From assembly GCA_016191165.1 (NCBI GenBank), contig JACPPF010000028.1, positions 1-35,003 of the forward strand: a stretch of 35,003 nucleotides of DNA, in the 5' to 3' direction. Source of the DNA: Planctomycetota bacterium (GTDB lineage: Bacteria > Planctomycetota > Planctomycetia > Gemmatales > Gemmataceae). Made by a program: the position numbers and the translations under genes. Numbering within the stretch: the first letter of the stretch is position 1; every line of letters starts with the position of its first letter. Below the pieces are notes generated by a model. That model ran no database searches. It was not told the DNA's origin and was given only the letters and a program-made list of their open reading frames with translations. This document shows, in pieces, positions 29,853 to 35,003 of the stretch.

Positions 29853-31271
29853 ATGAAACCATCCCGCCACTGTTCCGGCCCACAGTCCCGCCGCGACTTC
29901 CTCAAATTCGGCGCCTTGACCCTCGGCGGTCTCAGTGCCGCGGGAATCGTGCCGTGGAAGGTCGAGGCCGTTGACGGGCCAAACTCCGCCCCCTCACGGG
30001 GACGGCTCGCCGCGGAGAGCGACACCGCAGTCATTTTCATCTGGCTACCAGGCGGTCCGCCCCATATGGAAATGTACGACATGAAACCCGACGCCCCGGC
30101 GGAGTACCGCGGCGACTTCCGGCCCGTGCGCACCAACGTCCCCGGAATTGACGTGTGCGAACACTTGCCGATGCACACGCGTATCGCCGACAAGTTCACC
30201 ATCATTCGCTCGATCGCGCATAACTTCGCCGATCACGGCGGCGGGCACAAGCGCTTTCTCACGGGCCGCGATCCGGTGTCGCCGGTCGGTTTCGTGACCG
30301 ATCATCCGATGGTGGGCTCGATGGTCTACAAGGTACGTGGCCAGCGCGCCGGCGGCGTGCCCAATTACGTCAGCGGCACCGATGGCGGACGCGATCACAT
30401 CGACGTGTTCAGCTTCGGCAGCGCCTACCTCGGCCCGTCGGTCCATCCCTTCACCGTCGCCGGCGATCCGACCGACCCGGCCTTTCAGGTGCGCAACCTC
30501 AATTCGATTCAACCCCGCGAGCGCCTGGGCGATCGCCTGCAATTGCTGCAACGCCTCGACACCACCCGCAGCGCCAACGATCCCACCGGCACGATGAGCG
30601 CGATGGACACCTACCGCCAGCGCGCCCTCGGCATGTTGACCACCGACGAGGCCCGCCGGGCGTTCGACCTTTCGCAAGAGCCCCAGCGCGTGCGCGAACG
30701 CTACGGCATGCACCGCTACGGCCAGCGGGCACTCCTCGCGCGTCGGCTTGTCGAAGCGGGGGCGAGTTTCGTCACCATGGTGATGGAGAACCCGTCCCCT
30801 TTCCGCGGCGGCTTCCCGGCGGACGCGACCTACAACTGGGATTCGCACGCCGTCAATTGCCATATCTTCAACGACAGCCTGTTCCGCTTCCCGTTCTACG
30901 ATCGCGCCGTCACGGCGTTGATCGAGGACCTCTACGACCGCGGCCTGGATCGTCGCGTCCTGTTGATCGTTACCGGTGAATTTGGCCGCACGCCACGCAT
31001 CACTTACTCTGACGGTCGCCCCGGCCGCGACCATTGGCCTCAGGCGATGAGCCTGATCGTGTCCGGCGGCGGCATGCGGATGGGCCAGGTGATCGGCGCC
31101 ACCAACGCCCGCGGCGAGCACCCAGTGCAACGGCGCATGACGCCCAACGACCTCTGGGCGACGATGTTTCAGCACCTGGGCATCGACCATGATCACACGT
31201 CATTCCTCGACCACACCGGCCGGCCGATGCCCATCCTACCCTACGGAACGCCAATTGCAGAGTTGTTGTGA
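29853..31271 (+). CDS. DUF1501 Tat-exported protein, second copy
   Basis: The 472-residue protein has a twin-arginine signal (SRRDFLKFGALTLGGLSAAG) and DUF1501 features: IFIWLPGGPPHMEMYDMKPDAPAEYRGDF, HNFADHGGGHKRFLTGRDP, NYVSGTDGGRDHID, YNWDSHAVNCHIF and VLLIVTGEFGRTPRITYSDGRPGRDHWPQAMSL. It differs clearly from the gene at 9926 and has no DUF1553 partner beside it. A retropepsin-like gene starts 65 bases after the stop. Role in the cell envelope; activity not established for the family. Confidence 0.93.
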   Translation: MKPSRHCSGPQSRRDFLKFGALTLGGLSAAGIVPWKVEAVDGPNSAPSRGRLAAESDTAVIFIWLPGGPPHMEMYDMKPDAPAEYRGDFRPVRTNVPGIDVCEHLPMHTRIADKFTIIRSIAHNFADHGGGHKRFLTGRDPVSPVGFVTDHPMVGSMVYKVRGQRAGGVPNYVSGTDGGRDHIDVFSFGSAYLGPSVHPFTVAGDPTDPAFQVRNLNSIQPRERLGDRLQLLQRLDTTRSANDPTGTMSAMDTYRQRALGMLTTDEARRAFDLSQEPQRVRERYGMHRYGQRALLARRLVEAGASFVTMVMENPSPFRGGFPADATYNWDSHAVNCHIFNDSLFRFPFYDRAVTALIEDLYDRGLDRRVLLIVTGEFGRTPRITYSDGRPGRDHWPQAMSLIVSGGGMRMGQVIGATNARGEHPVQRRMTPNDLWATMFQHLGIDHDHTSFLDHTGRPMPILPYGTPIAELL

Positions 31272-31336
31272 AAGCCGCTTTCGGCGCGGCATTCCATGGT
31301 TCCCTGTTCACGAAATGGCAAGACGAGGGGCGGGTC

Positions 31337-31777
31337 ATGGCAAACAAGGACAAGAAAACCATGGGCCGGTTCTCCGTCGAATTTGAAATCGCCAACAATC
31401 GCGACCTGAACAGCGCTGCGGATGGCCATCTCGACTCGGCCAAGGTTCGCCGCAAAAAAATCAAGGGCGTCGTCGACTCCGGCGCGACACGTCTGATCTT
31501 GCCGCGCGCGGTGGCCAAGGAACTGGGATTTCCGATCAAGCAGGATAAAGTCAAGGTTCGCTACGCGGATGGCCGCCGCGGTCTGCGGACCGAAGTAGAA
31601 GAGGTCCATTTGTATCTCCTGGGCCGGGACGGGGTGTTCAAGGCCGTGGTCGAACCGAATCGCGACACCGCCCTGATCGGCGCGATCGTCCTGGAGGATC
31701 TGGATTTGCTGGCGGATTGCACCAAAGGTTGCCTGACGCCACGCGATCCAGATTTTGTCGTGAGTGAGATTGAGTGA
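31337..31777 (+). CDS. Retropepsin-like aspartic protease, intact DSG motif
   Basis: The 146-residue protein has the single-domain retropepsin pattern: GVVDSGATRLILPRAVAKELGF with the catalytic DSGA, and later ALIGAIVLEDLDLLAD matching the usual 'LiG..vL..ldl..d'. The start at 31337 has GAGGGG about seven bases upstream. A longer in-frame GTG at 31268 overlaps the DUF1501 stop. It would work as a dimer. No signal peptide is visible. Contrast the altered copy at 18517. The first 12 residues (MANKDKKTMGRF) are basic. Confidence 0.85.
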   Translation: MANKDKKTMGRFSVEFEIANNRDLNSAADGHLDSAKVRRKKIKGVVDSGATRLILPRAVAKELGFPIKQDKVKVRYADGRRGLRTEVEEVHLYLLGRDGVFKAVVEPNRDTALIGAIVLEDLDLLADCTKGCLTPRDPDFVVSEIE

Positions 31778-32076
31778 CAGGAAAACCAGGGAGCCGCTTT
31801 CTGGTTTGCTGATCGCGCCGTTCCTTTTGTATTCTGCAAGCGTGGCCCACGCGCGAGGTCGCAGTGGTTTCGATTCCCCCAAACCGCATCGACCTTGCGG
31901 AGTTGATAGAAAAAGCAGCGCGACCCTTCGTATACAATAAAAAACCTATCCACAGGGGCCCTCACCCGGATGGCTCGGCCAGAGCAGGCCGCGCTTGACG
32001 CGGCTGGCGTCTCCTGCGACAATTGCTCCACGTTGCTGAAGTTGACTTCTTGAAACTCGACACGGGGGAGGAACCC
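31778..32076. other. Intergenic region, only a TATACAAT box seen
   Basis: This 299-base stretch has no convincing coding frame. TATACAAT at about 31930-31937 could be a -10 box, but no -35 box lies at the right distance. A GC-rich CCGCG/CGCGG hairpin lies near 31990-32004. A tRNA-like GGTTTCGATTCC was considered and rejected. Confidence 0.4.
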
Positions 32077-33333
32077 ATGAAACGTCTGGCCGCCGCCATT
32101 CTACTCGCCGTTTTTTTTCTGGGCATGAGCTTGCCGATCCGTGCGGACTGGCTCCAGTTCCGCGGGCCCGGAGGTCTCGGCATCGCGCCCGACAAGAACA
32201 CGCCGATCGCGTGGAGCGCCGAAAAGAACGTCGCATGGAAAACCGCATTGCCTGGCCCCGGCGCATCGAGCCCCATCATCGTTGGCAACAAGATCCTCGT
32301 CACCTGCTACAGCGGCTATGGGCTCAATCGCGATGAGCCCGGCGAGCAGAAGAACCTCAAACGCCAGCTCGTCTGCGTCGATCGCCAAAACGGCACGACC
32401 CTGTGGGCACGCGACCTCGAGGTCTCCCTGCCCGAACCGCCCTACCAATCCTTCATCACCCTGCACGGCTACGCCTCCAACACGGCGGTCTCCGACGGCA
32501 AAAACGTCTGGGTCTTCACCGGCCGGTCCGGCGTGTTCGCCTTCGATCTCGACGGCAAGCAGCTCTGGCACACCAACGTCGGCACGGGAACCTACTACTG
32601 GGGCGTCGGCCTGTCTCCCATCCTTTACAAAAACACCGTCATCATCAACGCCAGCACCGAGGGCAAGGCGATCCTCGCCCTCGACAAGGCCACCGGCAAG
32701 GAAGTCTGGAAGACCAAGGGTATCAATGAGTCGTGGAGCACTCCCGTGCTCGTACCCGTCGCCGGCGGCAAGACCGAACTCGTCGTCAGCGGCTCGCACA
32801 AAATCCTCGGCTTCGATCCCGAGACAGGCAAGGAACTCTGGCACAGCGATTCGTTCAACTGGTACGTCTGCCCCACCGTCATCGCCCACGCCGGCGTTGT
32901 CTACACCCTGCAAAACGACACCGCCGTCGCCGTCAAGGCCGGCGGTCGCGGCGATGTCACCAAGACGCACACCGTCTGGCAAAAGAGCTTCGGCGCCACC
33001 GTCACCTCGATGGTGTTCCACGATGGCCACGTCTACTGGGCCAACCGCGGCGTGGCGTATTGCCTCAAGGCTTCCGATGGCACGCAGGTTTACCGCGAAC
33101 GCCTCAAGGCCGGCGGCGAGTTTTACGCCTCCCCGCTATTGGCCGACGGCAAGCTGTACTTCACCAGCCGCAACAACGGCGTGTACGTGCTCGACGCAAG
33201 CCCGAAGTTCAAGGTGCTCGCTCACAACACGCTCGACGACAAGAGCGTCTTCAACGCCAGCCCGGCGGTGAGCCAATCGCAGTTGATCTTGCGCTCGGAT
33301 AAGTATTTGTACTGCATCGGCGTGACGAAGTGA
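32077..33333 (+). CDS. Exported PQQ-like beta-propeller repeat protein
   Basis: The 418-residue protein has a signal peptide (MKRLAAAILLAVFFLGMSLPIRA, about 1-23) followed by DWLQFRGPGGLGIAPDKNTPIAWSAEKNVAWKTALPG, the usual start of planctomycete PQQ-binding-like propellers. Blade motifs recur: LVCVDRQNGTTLWARDL, FAFDLDGKQLWHTNVGTG, LALDKATGKEVWKTKG and ILGFDPETGKELWHSD. They resemble BamB and quinoprotein propellers, though no catalytic residues for PQQ are evident. GGGGGAGG upstream of the ATG supports the start. Role unknown; probably a periplasmic scaffold or binding protein. Confidence 0.9.
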   Translation: MKRLAAAILLAVFFLGMSLPIRADWLQFRGPGGLGIAPDKNTPIAWSAEKNVAWKTALPGPGASSPIIVGNKILVTCYSGYGLNRDEPGEQKNLKRQLVCVDRQNGTTLWARDLEVSLPEPPYQSFITLHGYASNTAVSDGKNVWVFTGRSGVFAFDLDGKQLWHTNVGTGTYYWGVGLSPILYKNTVIINASTEGKAILALDKATGKEVWKTKGINESWSTPVLVPVAGGKTELVVSGSHKILGFDPETGKELWHSDSFNWYVCPTVIAHAGVVYTLQNDTAVAVKAGGRGDVTKTHTVWQKSFGATVTSMVFHDGHVYWANRGVAYCLKASDGTQVYRERLKAGGEFYASPLLADGKLYFTSRNNGVYVLDASPKFKVLAHNTLDDKSVFNASPAVSQSQLILRSDKYLYCIGVTK

Positions 33334-33373
33334 GCGTTCAAGGTTTCGCCGCTCGTCTTTGGCGAGTGTGAGA

Positions 33374-34426
33374 CTATACCACCGCCTCATTCTTGCGTGC
33401 CAGCCGCAAAAGAAACCGCTCGAACAGCGTCCGTGCCTGCAGCGGGCTGCCGCCGCGAAGGTCGAGGTTCATTTGTAGCAGCCATTCGTAAAGGCGATCC
33501 AGCCGGCGCCGGCCCAGGTGGCGAATCTGCTGCTCGGCTTCCTTCAATTTGAACGGCGGCACCCCCGCCTGCGCGACGGCGGCGCCCAGGCTCATGCCCG
33601 TCCCTGACAGACGCGTCGCTTGCGCCAGCTTTCGCAACTGGAACGTCATCGCCCCCAGAATCCGCAGCGGCTCCTCCCCCTGATCGAAAAGCCGATCGAT
33701 GATCGCCAGCGCCGTCTTCACGTTCCCGGCTCCGATCGCATCGAAGATCTTCCAGATGTCTTGCGTGTGGTTATTGCCCACGAGTCGATCGATGTCCGCG
33801 AATTCGATCCTGGCGCGGGCGCCGACGAAGATCGACAACTTCAAGAGTTCCTGATCGAGCAAACCCATCTCCGGATCGACCAACTCGGTCAGAAGCCGGG
33901 CGGCATCGGCGCCGAGTTGCTTTTGATACTGGCTCGCGCACCAGTCGATGCACCACTTGGCCAGGTGGTAACTCGCCGGCGCCTTGCACACCACGGTGGC
34001 CGCGCTGTCGATCATCTTGGCCAGCCGCGTGTTCGCTTGCCAGGTCTTGACATCGAGAATCAACATGCCGGTGTCGGGCAAATGGGCGAGCCGTTTCTCC
34101 AGCTCGGGCCGATACTTCGACACGAACGGGTCGGCATTCTCGACCAGCACAACGCGCATCGGGTCAAAGAAGGGCACGGTGTCCAGATCGTCGAACACCT
34201 CCGCGAACTCCGCCTTATCCCCGGCATACGTCGAAACCGACTGCTCCTCGGCTTCCTCGCCCAGCGCGCGTTTGCGCAACATCCGTATCACCTGGCGTTT
34301 GAGAAACGGCTCATCGCCATGCACGATGTAAAGAGGCCCAAGCTTGGCCTTGGCGTTCGCGAGAAAAGGGAGCGCTTCCATGCGGGGTATCTTACGCGGC
34401 ACAGGCTTGGTGGTCAGAGGGGACAT
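33374..34426 (-). CDS. holA: DNA polymerase III subunit delta
   Basis: The 350-residue protein matches HolA: PLYIVHGDEPFLKRQVIRMLRKRAL near the start (degenerate P-loop region), FFDPMRVVLVENADPF in the AAA+-like domain, GLLDQELLKLSIFVG, and the C-terminal SLGAAVAQAGVPPFKLKEAEQQIRHLGRRRLDRLYEWLLQMNLDLRGG collar domain. It loads the sliding clamp as part of the clamp loader in the cytoplasm. Starts at 34426 (MSPL) and 34381 (MEAL) are both possible; the first is taken. It converges on the PQQ-like gene. The leader repeat copy B lies divergently just upstream. Confidence 0.92.
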   Translation of the reverse strand: MSPLTTKPVPRKIPRMEALPFLANAKAKLGPLYIVHGDEPFLKRQVIRMLRKRALGEEAEEQSVSTYAGDKAEFAEVFDDLDTVPFFDPMRVVLVENADPFVSKYRPELEKRLAHLPDTGMLILDVKTWQANTRLAKMIDSAATVVCKAPASYHLAKWCIDWCASQYQKQLGADAARLLTELVDPEMGLLDQELLKLSIFVGARARIEFADIDRLVGNNHTQDIWKIFDAIGAGNVKTALAIIDRLFDQGEEPLRILGAMTFQLRKLAQATRLSGTGMSLGAAVAQAGVPPFKLKEAEQQIRHLGRRRLDRLYEWLLQMNLDLRGGSPLQARTLFERFLLRLARKNEAVV

Positions 34427-34482
34427 GAGCCATCCGCGACCGTGCGAATGGAGGCATTGGCGACAGAGTAAGTTTGAGAGTT

Positions 34483-34566
34483 CATCCAGATCAAAAAATC
34501 GGCCGCACTTCTCAAACAAGCAATCGCACCAGCCTCAGCACCCTCTCTGGATAGGTAAACTCATGT
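34483..34566 (+). repeat. Leader repeat, copy B
   Basis: This 84-base stretch matches the leader of the giant protein gene at 3576-3660 (opposite strand), including CAATCGCACCA and CTGGATAGGTAAACT, and ends at the same place, an ATG (34563). The 52-codon frame that follows has no recognisable protein features, so what the leader serves here is unclear, possibly a decayed gene. Confidence 0.75.
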
Positions 34567-34773
34567 GCATGAGACGGTGTGCTAATACCAGGCCCGCGCG
34601 CAAGCGGAGCGGAATCTTGCATGCTCGACCATTGACCGCATGGTCGAACAGCAAGGAACTAGGCATCAATCGTCGGCCAACGCCACCGCGATTCAATCGG
34701 CCACGACCGCGGAGGTGCTGACGTGGCGAGCGAGTGAGCTGGGGCTGTTTACCGCCCGGCAGACGCACCCGGT

Positions 34774-35003
34774 TCAGGCCGTCACCGAGCCTGGACGCTG
34801 ACATCGCTCGCACCGCGCGACGGCGTCGAGCGGCTTATCCCTGCCAAGGTTGTGGCGTTGCATGGCGAAATACTTGACCTGCTGATCGCGGACCTTGTTC
34901 TCGGCAATTTTTACCAAATAATGAAGCATCGTGTCCGGGGACTTCAACACGTCCGCGCAAAATTTGCGCTGAAATGCTTCCTTGAAAGCCTCTTGTAAAA
35001 AAT
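34774..35003 (-). pseudogene. Sigma-70/ECF-like fragment, 5' end outside window
   Basis: The minus-strand frame from the edge reads LQEAFKEAFQRKFCADVLKSPDTMLHYLVKIAENKVRDQQVKYF, like region 2 of ECF-type sigma factors ('vvQe.F...f.r...f....sp..l..yLv.iA.NkvrD..R'). After about 60 residues it diverges (DAVARCERCQRPGSVTA) and stops without a region 4, so it is probably truncated. It could still be a complete short protein if most of it lies outside the window. The span 34567-34773 before it holds no gene I can support. Confidence 0.55.

Noticed and set aside
30045-31196. 383-codon minus-strand frame
   Set aside because: It is the shadow of the DUF1501 gene at 29853-31271, which has a Tat signal and family motifs.
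31855-31910. tRNA-like T-arm (GGTTTCGATTCC)
   Set aside because: The stem beside the loop does not pair, and no anticodon or acceptor stem can be formed.
1-35003. CRISPR array or complete insertion sequence
   Set aside because: I found no regularly spaced direct repeats and no transposase or integrase gene; the only mobile-type structures are short palindromes and the 99-bp element at 24301-24399.

Overview
The window looks like chromosomal DNA of a planctomycete, most likely close to the Gemmata/Gemmataceae group. The evidence is GC-rich coding DNA, a DUF1549/DUF1553 'PSD1' cytochrome paired with a Tat-exported DUF1501 protein, a second DUF1501 gene, a PVC-type CxxCH beta-propeller/HEAT/cytochrome protein, a giant exported protein with the planctomycete N-terminal LEERLAPA motif, DUF6807, PQQ-type propellers, and many short palindromic repeats, some inside reading frames. 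The species is not determinable from the sequence alone.

Layout. (1) 1-3547, minus: 5' part of a very large secreted protein with a cadherin/Ig-like domain and a long Ala-rich region of 11-residue (hendecad) repeats. Its start lies beside a run of eight G and behind a leader that recurs at the other end of the window. (2) 3548-4129: AT-richer gap with a 27-bp perfect inverted repeat. (3) 4130-6191: DUF6807, a DUF6580-like membrane protein and a YciI-like protein. (4) 6192-6828: gap with repeats and a terminator. (5) 6829-12462: DUF1553/DUF1501 pair, then a delta-9-type desaturase. (6) 12606-13610, minus: medium-chain alcohol dehydrogenase/quinone-reductase-like enzyme. (7) 13768-16812: PVC-type cytochrome. 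(8) 16813-19043: two small cassettes, a DUF4143 ATPase behind two tandem palindromes and a DUF5678-like/retropepsin-like pair, each followed by a degraded copy of the 3' end of the cytochrome gene. (9) 19061-20086: leucine-rich repeat protein. (10) 20223-20862, minus: sigma70-like promoter, cyclic-di-GMP-I (GEMM) riboswitch and Flp-type pilin. (11) 21129-24260: CBM9-like/sugar-dehydrogenase/diheme fusion, followed by a 99-bp MITE-like element with a 10-bp direct repeat. (12) 24403-29791: conserved hypothetical gene, sigma-70 factor, FHA-STAS protein, DUF2617, TsaB and RNase HI. (13) 29853-33333: second DUF1501, a retropepsin with an intact DSG motif, and a PQQ-type propeller. (14) 33374-34426, minus: DNA polymerase III delta. 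(15) 34427-35003: second copy of the leader and a sigma-70-like fragment cut by the window edge.

How the genes fit together. Most of the window is typical planctomycete exported redox and cell-surface machinery mixed with housekeeping genes (sigma factor, tsaB, holA, RNase H). The regulatory highlight is the riboswitch-controlled pilin, which directly ties pilus output to c-di-GMP. The genome-plasticity highlights are the triplicated cytochrome 3' tails around the cassettes, the intact MITE-like element, the dispersed GTTTAGCGCCCGC hairpins, and three repeat-derived peptide insertions inside large exported proteins.
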